Assembly (NCBI RefSeq): GCF_023276405.1
Contig: NZ_JALRMO010000001.1
Span: 2,914,001-2,978,000, forward strand
DNA length: 64,000 bases
Direction of reading: 5' to 3'
From: Paenibacillus hamazuiensis
Lineage (GTDB): Bacteria > Bacillota > Bacilli > Paenibacillales > NBRC-103111
Part shown: positions 1 through 8,361 of the stretch, piece by piece
How the letters are laid out: each line of letters begins with the position of its first letter
Position numbering within the stretch: the stretch's first letter is position 1
Notes under the pieces: model-generated
What the model saw: the letters and a program-made list of their open reading frames with translations, nothing else
Told to the model about the DNA's origin: nothing
Databases searched by the model: none
Program-made: the position numbers and the translations under genes

Positions 1-363
1 GCCCTCCTGCCCGCGGATAAACTCCCACGTGCTGTACTGGCTGTGATACGTCGCCCCTCCGGGCTCCCAATAATGATAATGGTCGCTGACGAGATGCGAA
101 TAAACGCCGTGCTCCCCAAGAATAGCGGGCATCGAGTCGTCGAACGGCTCGAGCGGCCCCCAGCTGCGGTGCAGGAAGTTGTACCGTCCCGTCAGCAAAT
201 CGCGGCGGGCCGGCATGCAGGGCATGCTGCCCACCCAGTTGTTGTCGAAGGTGACGCTTTTGGCCGCAAGCCGGCTGAAATTCGGCGCATGCACGCCTTC
301 GCCCCCGTAAGGGGGCAGCATATGCCGGTTGAGCGAGTCGAACATGACGATGATCGCTTTCAA
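1..363 (-). CDS. Sulfatase, N-terminal part (cut by window edge)
   Basis: This is the first 121 residues of a type I sulfatase that continues past the left edge. It would hydrolyse a sulfate ester on a carbohydrate. The start is TTG at 363, behind a strong GGAGGAGG site. Near the N-terminus the metal-binding segment reads MFDSLNRH, with a single Asp where many sulfatases have two. The modification motif is C-M-P-A-R with the Cys at about residue 49, so activity would need conversion of that Cys to formylglycine. It lies 23 bp behind a second sulfatase at the end of an ABC transporter operon, suggesting that the imported or surface substrate is sulfated. The family call is firm; the substrate is unknown. 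Confidence 0.88.
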   Translation of the reverse strand, partial: MKAIIVMFDSLNRHMLPPYGGEGVHAPNFSRLAAKSVTFDNNWVGSMPCMPARRDLLTGRYNFLHRSWGPLEPFDDSMPAILGEHGVYSHLVSDHYHYWEPGGATYHSQYSTWEFIRGQEG

Positions 364-386
364 GGTGTTCCTCCTCCTTCCCCTTC

Positions 387-1760
387 CTAACAACGAGGCA
401 CCGGCCCGTTCGATATGTCGGCCCGGCGCTCCGCTATCGACGCGCAGCGCTGCCCGCCGGCTCTGGATACAGCCGGCACAATGACAGGAGCCTGCTCGCC
501 GGCCTCCATCATCCTCGCGATCAACCGCTGCCGCAGCTGCTCCGTAACCGCTTCATAGCTGTCCATGCCGATCAGGTTCGTGAGCTCATGCGGATCCGCA
601 TGAAGATCGTACAGAAACTGCTCCTCGTATCGGTCTGCACCTGCATCGTTCCAGCCGCTTCGTTCCGGAGCGTGGATAGCGTATTTCCACCGGTCCGTGC
701 GGATCGCGCGGGCGACCTGGGATTCGCTGATCTGAACGAAAACTTCGGAGCGTCGCTCCGACTTCTCCCGCCGGATAAGCGGCATTACCGACCGGCCCTG
801 CATATGAGCCGGCACCGGGATGTCCGCTGCGTCCAGCAAGGTCGGCGGCAGATCGATCAAGCTGACGAGCTCGCGGATTTGGCCGCCGTTCAACCAATCC
901 GGCCCGGTCATCGCGCACGGAATTCGAATCGAGCTTTCGTGGCAGGAGCGCTTGTACTCGCTGTTCCGCGTCTTGAAATGGCAGCCGTGATCCGAGGTGA
1001 ACAGCACGAGGGTCCGCTGCTGCAGGTTCAGGCTTTTCAGACAGTCCAGCAGCCTGCCCAGCGCCTCGTCGAGCCGCTTTACCATTCCACAGTAGCCGCC
1101 GAGATGCTGGGGGGCCGTCCCTCCGAGCGCCTGCAAATCCGGCGGCATCCATTTCCCCGCGTACATTTCCTCGTAGCCGTCCGGGGCCGGGTAATTGTCG
1201 GTATGGTTTTGATGATGCGGCTCCAAATAAGAAAGGAACAGGAAAAACGGATCGTCCCGGTGCCGGTCGATGTAGCGGATCGCCGCATCCGTCTGCGCGT
1301 CGACCCGGTAGCCGGGAAGCTTCACCTCCCGGTTGTCGTTGTCGTACAGCACCGTATCGTAGGCGTCCGAAGAAAATTCGAGGAGGTTTGCGGCCAACCA
1401 CTCCTCATAACCGCCCCGCTCCTCCTGCGGCACCGGCTCGTGCGCGGCGAGGTGCCATTTGCCGATATAACCGGTCGCATACCCCGCATCCTTAAAATAA
1501 TGCGCGAGCGTGCGGCTGCCCGGCGGCAGCGGAATGCCGTTGCGGTAGCAGCCGGACGCCGTCGCATACAGTCCGGTTTGCAGGCACGAGCGCGCCGGTC
1601 CGCACACCGGCTGGCAGGTGAAAGTGTTGAACAGATGGGTGCCGGCTCGCGCCATCCGGTCGAAATGCGGCGTAAGGCCCAGCGGGTTGCCGTGCGCGCC
1701 GGTCGTATCCCACCGCTGCTGGTCGGTAAAAAACACGATCACGTTCAGTTTTTCCGTCAT
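387..1760 (-). CDS. Sulfatase (type I, cysteine type)
   Basis: A complete 457-residue sulfatase without a signal peptide, so probably cytoplasmic. The N-terminal metal site is FFTDQQRWD (residues 10-18) and the formylglycine motif is C-G-P-A-R with Cys53. The central region has the usual HH.N motif (EPHHQNH) and a C-terminal TSDHG motif for the metal and sulfate pocket. The length is normal for the choline-sulfatase/heparan-sulfatase-like group. It follows the solute-binding lipoprotein gene and precedes a second, different sulfatase, so it likely removes sulfate from the glycan or glycoside taken up by the same operon. The ribosome binding site (GGGAGACGG) is only moderate. No maturation enzyme (FGE or anSME) lies in the window. 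Confidence 0.92.
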   Translation of the reverse strand: MTEKLNVIVFFTDQQRWDTTGAHGNPLGLTPHFDRMARAGTHLFNTFTCQPVCGPARSCLQTGLYATASGCYRNGIPLPPGSRTLAHYFKDAGYATGYIGKWHLAAHEPVPQEERGGYEEWLAANLLEFSSDAYDTVLYDNDNREVKLPGYRVDAQTDAAIRYIDRHRDDPFFLFLSYLEPHHQNHTDNYPAPDGYEEMYAGKWMPPDLQALGGTAPQHLGGYCGMVKRLDEALGRLLDCLKSLNLQQRTLVLFTSDHGCHFKTRNSEYKRSCHESSIRIPCAMTGPDWLNGGQIRELVSLIDLPPTLLDAADIPVPAHMQGRSVMPLIRREKSERRSEVFVQISESQVARAIRTDRWKYAIHAPERSGWNDAGADRYEEQFLYDLHADPHELTNLIGMDSYEAVTEQLRQRLIARMMEAGEQAPVIVPAVSRAGGQRCASIAERRADISNGPVPRC

Positions 1761-1776
1761 GGATAACCGTCTCCCG

Positions 1777-3306
1777 TCATTTTTTTAGCGCGGCATAATC
1801 CTGATCCGTGTAATCCTTCTTCGGGTCCCAGTTCGGAAAGCTGAAATCGGAAGCGTCGACTTTGGCTCCGCTTTGCTTCACTTTCTCGAGGCCGTCCTTA
1901 AAGCCCTTGGCCATCTTCTCGTTATATGCCCTAAGCGCACTGTCGGGATCCTTCTCGGCTCCCATGATGATCGCCTGCAAAAGCTCGTTAAAGCTCGGCT
2001 TGATCTTCGGCTGCCCCATTCCGCCGATCTCCACCAAAACCTTCGTCGCCTCGGGGTTGCGGACCGCCGGATCCGGACGAAGACGCAGCACGTCTTTATG
2101 CAGCTTGGCGAACACTTCGTATTCGGGGTACGGATATTTCGATTTGTCCGCGTTCAGCTTCTCGATCGGCGAAAGCCCGACGCCGCTTTTCATGAAGCCT
2201 TCGTAAAACAGCTCGGAGGCGAGTCCTTCCTCGATGAACTTTCCAACCGCTTCCGGGTATTTCGTGCTTGCCGAGACCATAAAGCCGCCGTTATTCGCCA
2301 GCGTATGATGCATGATCATCGGCTCTCCGGCCGGCGTCGGCAGCGCCGCCATCCCGTACTTGGCATCCGGCGTATCCCGCTTGATCAGCCACATTCTCCA
2401 TCGCCCGTCGAACAGAAACGCCGCTTTGCCTTGACCGAACAGCGCACCGGCCTCCGGATGCTTCAGGTTGTATGAGGATGGCAAAATGCTGCCGTCTTTT
2501 TTCAAATCCAAAATCAATTTGACCGAATCGGAAATCGCCTTGGAATCGTACGTGTAGGTTCCGGTCTTGTAGTTGAAGCCGCCCGATTCCAAATTGTTGA
2601 TGCCCGCCGCAAAACCGGTCACGGTGTTGGTGGCGTAGCCGTTTTCCGCCAGCGCGAACACGACGCCGAAGACGTCTCCCTTGCCTTTTTCCGTGACGGT
2701 TTTGGCCATGCTCCTCAGCTCATCCCACGTTTTCGGCGGCTTATCCGGATCGAGCCCGGCATTTTTCAGCACGTCCTTGTTGTAGTACAGCAGTTGATTC
2801 AGCTGCGGCCCGAATATCGGCCACGTGTACGTTTTGCCGCCAATCACGTTGACCCCTTCGGCGAACGCCCCGTTGTAGAACTGCTTCCTCCACGCATCCG
2901 AAACGATGCCGTCGAGCGGCCGAATCCATTTCGAGGAGAGCACCTGCTGGAAGTCGATGTTTTGCGGCAGGTTGAAAATATCCGGCAAATCGTTTGATGT
3001 CACGGCCGCCTGTATCGCGGTGTTGTACTCGGCCCACGGCATGTACTTCATTTCCACGCGGATTTTGCCTTTGTTTTTCTCGTTGAACGCCTTGACCATC
3101 ATCTGCCCTGGGCTCTCGTCGCCCTTCATGAAATCATGCGGCCCCCATACCCGGATCACCGCTTCTTTCTCCCCCAGCTTCCCTGCGCTTCCCGACTCGC
3201 TGCCGGGCTTTCCGTCGCCGCTTCCTCCGGTACAGCCGGCAAGCGCCGCGGATGCGAGCATGAATGCCGCCAGCGCGGAAGCCGTCGCTTTTCTGCTAGA
3301 TGCCAT
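1777..3306 (-). CDS. ABC sugar transporter solute-binding lipoprotein
   Basis: This is a family-1 extracellular solute-binding protein of 509 residues. An upstream in-frame ATG exists at 3327, but ATG 3306 is chosen because a GAGGGGGAG site precedes it at the right distance and because the protein then opens with a proper lipoprotein signal. The lipobox is L-A-G-C with Cys25, followed by a Gly/Ser-rich tether. Motifs such as NEKNKGKIRVE and GQGKAAFLFDGRWRMW are typical of sugar-binding members. It would capture substrate outside the cell for the permeases encoded at 6069-7915. It has its own promoter with a paired direct repeat (3386-3450), which allows higher expression than the permeases. 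The two sulfatase genes follow it. Confidence 0.93.
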   Translation of the reverse strand: MASSRKATASALAAFMLASAALAGCTGGSGDGKPGSESGSAGKLGEKEAVIRVWGPHDFMKGDESPGQMMVKAFNEKNKGKIRVEMKYMPWAEYNTAIQAAVTSNDLPDIFNLPQNIDFQQVLSSKWIRPLDGIVSDAWRKQFYNGAFAEGVNVIGGKTYTWPIFGPQLNQLLYYNKDVLKNAGLDPDKPPKTWDELRSMAKTVTEKGKGDVFGVVFALAENGYATNTVTGFAAGINNLESGGFNYKTGTYTYDSKAISDSVKLILDLKKDGSILPSSYNLKHPEAGALFGQGKAAFLFDGRWRMWLIKRDTPDAKYGMAALPTPAGEPMIMHHTLANNGGFMVSASTKYPEAVGKFIEEGLASELFYEGFMKSGVGLSPIEKLNADKSKYPYPEYEVFAKLHKDVLRLRPDPAVRNPEATKVLVEIGGMGQPKIKPSFNELLQAIIMGAEKDPDSALRAYNEKMAKGFKDGLEKVKQSGAKVDASDFSFPNWDPKKDYTDQDYAALKK

Positions 3307-3385
3307 TGGTAACTCCCCCTCAACCATCGCGTTCGCCTGCCTCGGATTTTAAGGACGCGCCCTCCGCTTTGCAGGCTGTGCCCTC

Positions 3386-3390
3386 ATTGT
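3386..3390 (-). other. Anchor of the shared -10 spacing (see 7946-8010)
   Basis: In both promoters of the sulfatase operon the TACAAT box starts exactly 23 bp from the near edge of the proximal repeat. This entry only records that the spacing is identical; the full site is described at 3386-3450. Confidence 0.4.
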
Positions 3391-3450
3391 AACCGCTGTC
3401 ATCCGTCGCCAAAAGAATCGATTTTTTACTTTCGAGTGTCGATTTCTTAC
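3386..3450 (-). promoter_or_regulatory. Promoter with paired 21-bp direct repeat (putative YesN operator)
   Basis: Read on the minus strand, two 21-bp half-sites starting GTAAGAAATCGA and GTAAAAAATCGA lie head to tail (3430-3450 and 3409-3429). They are followed 17 bp later by TACAAT, a good -10 box (3386-3391). The same layout with identical spacing occurs at 7946-8010. The repeat overlaps the stop codon of the response-regulator gene. Tandem sites two helical turns apart next to the -35 region are what an AraC-type dimer such as YesN would bind; that assignment is inference. Confidence 0.6.
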
Positions 3451-4226
3451 CCGAGGGCAGTTTCGTTGGTTCCTCGTCGAAATTCGCTGGGCGTCACGCC
3501 AACCTCCCTTTTGAACTGCTTGCTGAAATGCTTTTCGTCCCAATACCCCGATAAACGGGCGACCTCGGCCACATGCAGCTCCGGTCTCCCGATAAGCAGC
3601 TTTTTCGCCGCCTCCATGCGGATTTCCGTCAAATACTGCACGTACCCTTTCCCGGTTTCCTGCTTGAAAATGCGGCTGAGGTACGACGGATTGAAACCCG
3701 TCAGATCGGAAATGACGGAGATGGATAAGTCCTCCATATACTTCAGCTGTGCTTGCTCCTTCATCATCCGCACGATTTGCGCACCGCTGCGGAGCTCTTC
3801 CTGGCGGAAAGGCTCCTCCTTCGGCTTCTGGCCGTGGGAATACTCTCCCTCCTCTTCGAGTCTCTGCGCCAGCTTGCCGAGCACTCCGGAAATTTCCTGA
3901 CGGTTCACCGGCTTCAGCAAATAATCGAACACGCCGTAGCGAATCGCCGTTTTCGCATAGTCGAACTCGTTATGCCCCGAAATGATCACAACCGGCTGGC
4001 GGTACCCTTCCTCCCGCATCCGGCGGAGCATTTCCAGTCCGTCCATGCCCGGCATGCATATATCGGCCACCACAACATCCACCTGACGTTCCTGCAGCGC
4101 GGCAAGGCCGTCCAGACCGTTTTCCGCCGTCCGCACGACCCTGAATTGCTCGTTTGTTTTGTGAATGATATGGACCATGCCCTCGCACATCCACGATTCG
4201 TCATCGACGACGAGCACGTTGTACAT
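3447..4226 (-). CDS. YesN-type response regulator (REC-AraC)
   Basis: A 259-residue response regulator. Residues 1-120 form the receiver domain: VVDDE at 6-10, the phosphoacceptor Asp55 in VVVADICMPG and Lys105 in YLLKP. Residues 150-255 form an AraC-type double helix-turn-helix ending in the conserved motif GVTPSEFR. The linker is short compared with full-length YesN proteins of about 500 residues. The start at 4226 follows GAGGAGGGAG. The kinase gene ends 12 bp upstream, so the two are cotranscribed as a cognate pair. It probably activates the two promoters of this operon that carry the 21-bp repeats. Family and pairing are firm; the target sites are inferred. Confidence 0.93.
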   Translation of the reverse strand: MYNVLVVDDESWMCEGMVHIIHKTNEQFRVVRTAENGLDGLAALQERQVDVVVADICMPGMDGLEMLRRMREEGYRQPVVIISGHNEFDYAKTAIRYGVFDYLLKPVNRQEISGVLGKLAQRLEEEGEYSHGQKPKEEPFRQEELRSGAQIVRMMKEQAQLKYMEDLSISVISDLTGFNPSYLSRIFKQETGKGYVQYLTEIRMEAAKKLLIGRPELHVAEVARLSGYWDEKHFSKQFKREVGVTPSEFRRGTNETALG

Positions 4227-4238
4227 GACGCTCCCTCC

Positions 4239-6050
4239 TCACGCCGTCCCCATCGGGATCCCGATTTCCACCACTGTGCCTTGGCCTAACCTGCTGTTCA
4301 GATGAATTTTTCCTCTTTCTTCGTAATGCAAATGAAGCCGCTGGCGAACGTTAAGCAGTCCGATATGGTCCTTCATTCGGCGCTCCAAAAGACCGGGACG
4401 GGTTAACTGCCCGTTCAGTTCGGCGAGTCTCTCCTCCGTCATGCCGACTCCATCGTCGACAATACGGATAATGAGGTTCTCCTCACGGGAAAAAATATGG
4501 ACCCAGATGTTGCCTTCTCCTATTTTGCGACTAAGCCCATGGTTGACGCAGTTTTCCACGATCGGCTGCACCGTTAGCTTGACAACATGCGCGCTCATCA
4601 GCTCATCCGGAACCTCAAGATGAAACCGGATCCGTTCGCGGAAGCGGATGCCGATAATTTTCATATAGGCGCCAACGTGCTCCAGCTCCTCGTGCAAGGT
4701 CGCATAATGGTTCGGGCTTATGCTGTATTTGAACATCGTGGCCAGGCAGCCGCTGATCACGGAGATTTCCTCCACCTCGTTAATTTCCCCGATGCAGGCG
4801 ATCGTGTTCAGCGTGTTGTACAAAAAATGCGGATTGATTTGCGCCTGCAGCGCCTTCAGTTCCGCTTCCTTGTGCAGCATATCCAGCTTGTATTCCCGCA
4901 GCTTGGACAAATAAATCTCCTCGCGCATCCGTTCGAGCTCGCTCACCATGCGGTTGAACCTTTTGCCGAGGCGGCCGATTTCGTCGCGGCTCCACCGCTC
5001 CGCCGTGGTGGTAAAATTGCCGCTTTCCACCTTGCGCATGTTGTCCTCGAGCCTTTTGAGCGGACGGGTGATCACCCGCGAAAGAACAACCGACAAAATG
5101 GCGATCAGCACCGCAGCCAGCAGAAGAATGACATACAGCGTATAACGCACGTTTTGAATGCCCCCGGCGATTTCCTCGAAAGGGACGACACCGACAATTT
5201 TCCAGCCGGTCGCCGGCGAGGTAAAAAAGCTGACCATCGTTTTCACCCCGTTATACGGGAGGATAAGATGGCCGCTTTCGCTCTGTAGTCCTTCGACAAA
5301 TTCGGGCAGAGCGATAAGGCCCTCGGGAAATTTGCCCCCTTGGCTGACCCGTTTCCCGTCCGGCGTCATCAGAAACACGTATCCCGTTTTGCCGAGCTGG
5401 ATGTTTTGCGTCATAAAAGCGATGACGTCGGGCTGAAAATTGATCAGCAGCGTGCCTCTGTCCAGATTGCGGTTCACGTCGAAAATCCGCCCGGCATAGC
5501 TCACCACCGGCTGCCGATCGACATAATCCTGCTCCCGCGCGGGATACAGGCGAAACTGCTTGTTATTTTTGATTTCCCGATACCAGCTCTGCGAGGAAAA
5601 ATCGTACTTCGTCTGCACGATCCGGTTTTCGGAGTTCGCATAGACCGCAAGACCATGATCGTTGATAATGTAAATTCCCGCGAGGAAGCTGCGCAGATTC
5701 GCGATCGACCAAAGCATTTTGCGGATTTCTCCGTAGGTTTGAATCGTAAACAGGTCGTCGCTCAGCTCCTGCAAATCCATAAAATTGATCGTCGCTTCGG
5801 CGAAGCGGACCATATTTGCCATCCGTTCCGTTTCCTGGATAAAAGAGCCGAGCCTGCTGTCCACCTGCTTGAGTATTTCCGCGGTATTGACCGCAAGCTC
5901 TTCCTCAAGAACCTTGGAAGCGCTTTTATGAAAGGCGAAAGCCGACATGAGCAGCGGAATCAGGCTGGCCAGACAAAAGGCGAGGAACAGCTTTTTGACG
6001 ACGCTGGCATCCTTGAGCGCCAGAAGCAGCTTTTCTCCAAGCCTCAGCAT
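4239..6050 (-). CDS. YesM-type sensor histidine kinase
   Basis: A 603-residue membrane kinase. It has one membrane segment near residues 20-40, an extracellular dCache-like sensor to about 295, a second membrane segment at 303-325, and a HAMP linker (TRPLKRLEDNM) to about 370. The His_kinase box QAQINPHFLYN places the phosphorylated His at 408. The ATPase part shows the N box (QPIVENCVNHG, Asn500) and the G box VDDGVGM. It sits between the permease genes and the response-regulator gene, a typical Paenibacillus arrangement in which the kinase senses an extracellular oligosaccharide, directly or through the binding protein. The ribosome site (GGGGCGGGTG) is weak, suggesting a low copy number. 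Confidence 0.94.
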   Translation of the reverse strand: MLRLGEKLLLALKDASVVKKLFLAFCLASLIPLLMSAFAFHKSASKVLEEELAVNTAEILKQVDSRLGSFIQETERMANMVRFAEATINFMDLQELSDDLFTIQTYGEIRKMLWSIANLRSFLAGIYIINDHGLAVYANSENRIVQTKYDFSSQSWYREIKNNKQFRLYPAREQDYVDRQPVVSYAGRIFDVNRNLDRGTLLINFQPDVIAFMTQNIQLGKTGYVFLMTPDGKRVSQGGKFPEGLIALPEFVEGLQSESGHLILPYNGVKTMVSFFTSPATGWKIVGVVPFEEIAGGIQNVRYTLYVILLLAAVLIAILSVVLSRVITRPLKRLEDNMRKVESGNFTTTAERWSRDEIGRLGKRFNRMVSELERMREEIYLSKLREYKLDMLHKEAELKALQAQINPHFLYNTLNTIACIGEINEVEEISVISGCLATMFKYSISPNHYATLHEELEHVGAYMKIIGIRFRERIRFHLEVPDELMSAHVVKLTVQPIVENCVNHGLSRKIGEGNIWVHIFSREENLIIRIVDDGVGMTEERLAELNGQLTRPGLLERRMKDHIGLLNVRQRLHLHYEERGKIHLNSRLGQGTVVEIGIPMGTA

Positions 6051-6068
6051 AGCCGGACACCCGCCCCG

Positions 6069-6911
6069 TTATCCTTTGACCGAACCTGCAATTCCTTCCA
6101 CGAAATATCGCTGGAAGAAGAGAAAAATCGCGATGATCGGCAGCAGCGAGATGCTGGCCGCCGCCGCCATCCCCGTGTAATCGATGCTGTGCTCTCCGAC
6201 GAATTGATACATCCCCACTCCCAACGTACGCAGGTTTTCCTTGCCTAAAGTAAATACTAATGGAATGAGGAAGGAATTCCAAGTCCACATAAACTGCATG
6301 ATGGCGGTAGTGGCGATAATCGGTTTGGACAGCGGCAGCATGATCTGCACGAAGGTGCGGAGAAACCCGCAGCCGTCCATTTCGGCCGACTCTTCAAGTT
6401 CCTTGGGCAGCCCGCGGAAATGGGTCATGAACAGCAGGATGAACAGCACGTGCGCCCCGCCGGATTCGGCCAAAATGACGCCGAGCAGCGTGTTGTTCAG
6501 GCCGATCGCATTGATGAGCGAATATACCGGAATGATCGTAAATCCTTTCGGCATAAACATCGTCGCCGTCACTGCGGAAACGAATAAGATGCGACCTTTA
6601 AACTGATAACGGCCGAGCGCGTAGCCGGTCAGCGAGCAAAGCAGGACAACCAAGGCTACCGTGGACAACGTAACGATGACCGTGTTGAAAAAATACGTCG
6701 AGAAATGAGCCGTCTTCCAGGCGCGCGCATAGTTCTCGAACTGCAGCTTTTGCGGCAGCAGCGACAACCCTCCCGTCAAGTATTCCGAATTCGTCTTGAG
6801 CGATGAGGCGACCATCCATATGAACGGATAAATCCAGACGATCCCGACTGCGATCAAGCCCGCGTGCGTTAGCGCCTTCGGCAGCCCGCGATATATTCCC
6901 TGCAGATGCAT
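6069..6911 (-). CDS. ABC sugar transporter permease (MalG type)
   Basis: An inner-membrane permease of 280 residues with six predicted membrane segments. The first is HAGLIAVGIVWIYPFIWM, and the C-terminus ends FVEGIAGSVKG, as is usual in the MalG/AraQ subfamily. The cytoplasmic EAA loop, which contacts the ATPase, is visible as EESAEMDGCG followed by LPLSKP. It would pair with the MalF-type permease just upstream (17 bp apart). No ATPase is encoded here, so a shared MsmX-type ATPase elsewhere in the genome probably powers the system, as in Bacillus. Start codon ATG follows GGGGGAG. Confidence 0.94.
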   Translation of the reverse strand: MHLQGIYRGLPKALTHAGLIAVGIVWIYPFIWMVASSLKTNSEYLTGGLSLLPQKLQFENYARAWKTAHFSTYFFNTVIVTLSTVALVVLLCSLTGYALGRYQFKGRILFVSAVTATMFMPKGFTIIPVYSLINAIGLNNTLLGVILAESGGAHVLFILLFMTHFRGLPKELEESAEMDGCGFLRTFVQIMLPLSKPIIATTAIMQFMWTWNSFLIPLVFTLGKENLRTLGVGMYQFVGEHSIDYTGMAAAASISLLPIIAIFLFFQRYFVEGIAGSVKG

Positions 6912-6928
6912 GAGCTTCTCCCCCTATG

Positions 6929-7915
6929 TCAATGTCCTTGCGATGACTTGCCACCGGTCATTTTGACCAATGCGCCGAGTAGCAGCGAGATGAACAGCAC
7001 CGCAATGCCGTAAAAAATGCCCGCCGCCGAAGCAAACCCGACTCTCGCTTCCCCGGCGCTCGAGAAGGCGTAGCGGTAAATGTACAGATCGACCATATCC
7101 GTAGCAAAGGCCGGTCCGCCCTCGGTCATCGCCTTGACCAGATCGAAGACGTGCAGCGCGTTAACGGCCGATAGAAGCACGATGACGCTTCCCACCGGAA
7201 GAAGCAGCGGCACCGTAATGTAGCGGAACTGATGCAGGCTGTTTGCTCCGTCCACGCGGGCCGCCTCATAAATTTCCTTCGGCAGCGACTGCAGCCCGGC
7301 CAGCCAATAGATCATTTTCATCCCGAAGCTTTTCCATATTCCTACCACGATAACGATCAGCAGCGCCGTATCGATGGAGCCGATCCAGTCGACCGGCTTG
7401 TCGAGCAAGCCCAGCTTGATCAGCACCTCGTTGACAAGCCCCTTGTAGGCGCCGAAAATAAACCGCATCACCAGCCCCACCACCGCCGTAGTCGTCACGA
7501 CCGGCAGAAAAAAGATCGCCCGGTAAGCGGCGGAACCTTTAAGCCATGAGGAATTGAGAACGATCGCGAGGATAAGCGCGAGCGGCACCTGCACGCAAAC
7601 TAACGAGACCATAAAAACAAAGTTGTTTTTGAACGCGTTCCAAAAAACCGGGTCGTACACCGTCTCCACAAAATTGCCAAACCCGACAAATTCCTCAAGC
7701 GGCCCGTATCCGTTCCAGCGGTAAAAGCTGTAAACGTAGCTCATCGCGATCGGATAAAGCGTGAATACAAGAAACATCAAAAGCTGCGGCAAAATAAACA
7801 AATAACACCAAAACGCTTTCCGTCTTCGAAAGCTGCCCATGGAGCGGGACGCCGTTGCCGGTTTTGCGGTCTGTGCAGCATTTCCCGCTTTATTCCCCCA
7901 AGTCGCAGGATTCAA
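6929..7915 (-). CDS. ABC sugar transporter permease (MalF type)
   Basis: The first gene of the sulfatase operon encodes a 328-residue permease of the MalF/UgpA type. An N-terminal extension of about 30 residues precedes the first membrane segment (LFILPQLLMFLVFTLYPI). The EAA loop reads EIYEAARVDGANS followed by VPLLLPV. The start is a TTG codon behind AGGAGGTG with a 7-base gap; no ATG fits better. It forms the transmembrane pore with the MalG-type partner at 6069-6911. Its promoter region at 7946-8010 carries the same paired repeat as the binding-protein promoter. Confidence 0.94.
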   Translation of the reverse strand: MNPATWGNKAGNAAQTAKPATASRSMGSFRRRKAFWCYLFILPQLLMFLVFTLYPIAMSYVYSFYRWNGYGPLEEFVGFGNFVETVYDPVFWNAFKNNFVFMVSLVCVQVPLALILAIVLNSSWLKGSAAYRAIFFLPVVTTTAVVGLVMRFIFGAYKGLVNEVLIKLGLLDKPVDWIGSIDTALLIVIVVGIWKSFGMKMIYWLAGLQSLPKEIYEAARVDGANSLHQFRYITVPLLLPVGSVIVLLSAVNALHVFDLVKAMTEGGPAFATDMVDLYIYRYAFSSAGEARVGFASAAGIFYGIAVLFISLLLGALVKMTGGKSSQGH

Positions 7916-7945
7916 CGTTCTTCACCTCCTGTTTGTCATAGCTAC

Positions 7946-8010
7946 ATTGTAACCGCTCTCAATTAAGGCCGAAAGAATCGCGTTTTTACAATGCGGTGTG
8001 TTTTTTTTAC
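7946..8010 (-). promoter_or_regulatory. Promoter with paired 21-bp direct repeat (putative YesN operator)
   Basis: On the minus strand, two 21-bp units beginning GTAAAAAAAAC (7990-8010) and GTAAAAACGCG (7969-7989) lie in tandem. TACAAT (7946-7951) follows 17 bases later as -10 box. The unit next to the promoter shares CGATTCTTT and the ACCGC/TACAAT block with the promoter at 3386-3450, at identical spacing. This is direct sequence evidence for co-regulation of the permease and binding-protein transcripts; binding by the operon's YesN is inferred. Confidence 0.6.
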
Positions 8011-8031
8011 TTTAAACCGCAGTTGCCGGAC

Positions 8032-8064
8032 AAAAAAGAAAGAAGCCTGATTTCTCAGACTTCT
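8032..8064 (-). terminator. Rho-independent terminator after the Spo0E-like gene
   Basis: On the minus strand the hairpin AGAAGtCTGA-gaaa-TCAGgCTTCT (8041-8064) is followed by a run of T residues (TTCTTTTTT). It lies about 40 bp past the stop of the Spo0E-like gene and separates it from the sulfatase operon promoter. Confidence 0.8.
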
Positions 8065-8101
8065 ATTCCAGACAATGTTCCGCTATGCGTACCTTTTAGC
8101 T

Positions 8102-8311
8102 TTACCGATGCTCCAAGACAGCGTGCGCCTGCAATCGCTGCTTGAGCTGCGACCGGCTGAGCCGGTTCAGCCTTTTGTCCAAAATTTGGCTGAGCTTAAG
8201 CAGGACAGGGTCACGAAAGTTTCCGCACTGCTCGTATCGGTCGATTATGCATTGTTTTAAAGCTTTGATTTCCGCCATCAGCAAATACATTCGGAGCGAT
8301 TCGGACAACAT
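8102..8311 (-). CDS. Spo0E-family sporulation regulatory protein
   Basis: A 69-residue helical protein of the Spo0E-like family, small aspartyl phosphatases that in Bacillus remove phosphate from Spo0A~P and so delay sporulation. The family signature SQILD sits at residues 41-45, preceded by two amphipathic helices starting SESLRMYLLMAEI. A longer reading frame reaches 8398, but ATG 8311 is the start because AGGAGG lies 7 bases ahead of it and because the upstream DNA is occupied by a riboswitch. The leader from about 8503 to 8362 matches the cyclic-di-GMP-I aptamer, so synthesis of this phosphatase should respond to a cyclic dinucleotide. The family call is good; activity on Spo0A is inferred from relatives. 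Confidence 0.82.
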   Translation of the reverse strand: MLSESLRMYLLMAEIKALKQCIIDRYEQCGNFRDPVLLKLSQILDKRLNRLSRSQLKQRLQAHAVLEHR

Positions 8312-8361
8312 AACACTGCCTCCTTTGCATGATTCGCATAAATCGGCGGAGGATGCTCGAT

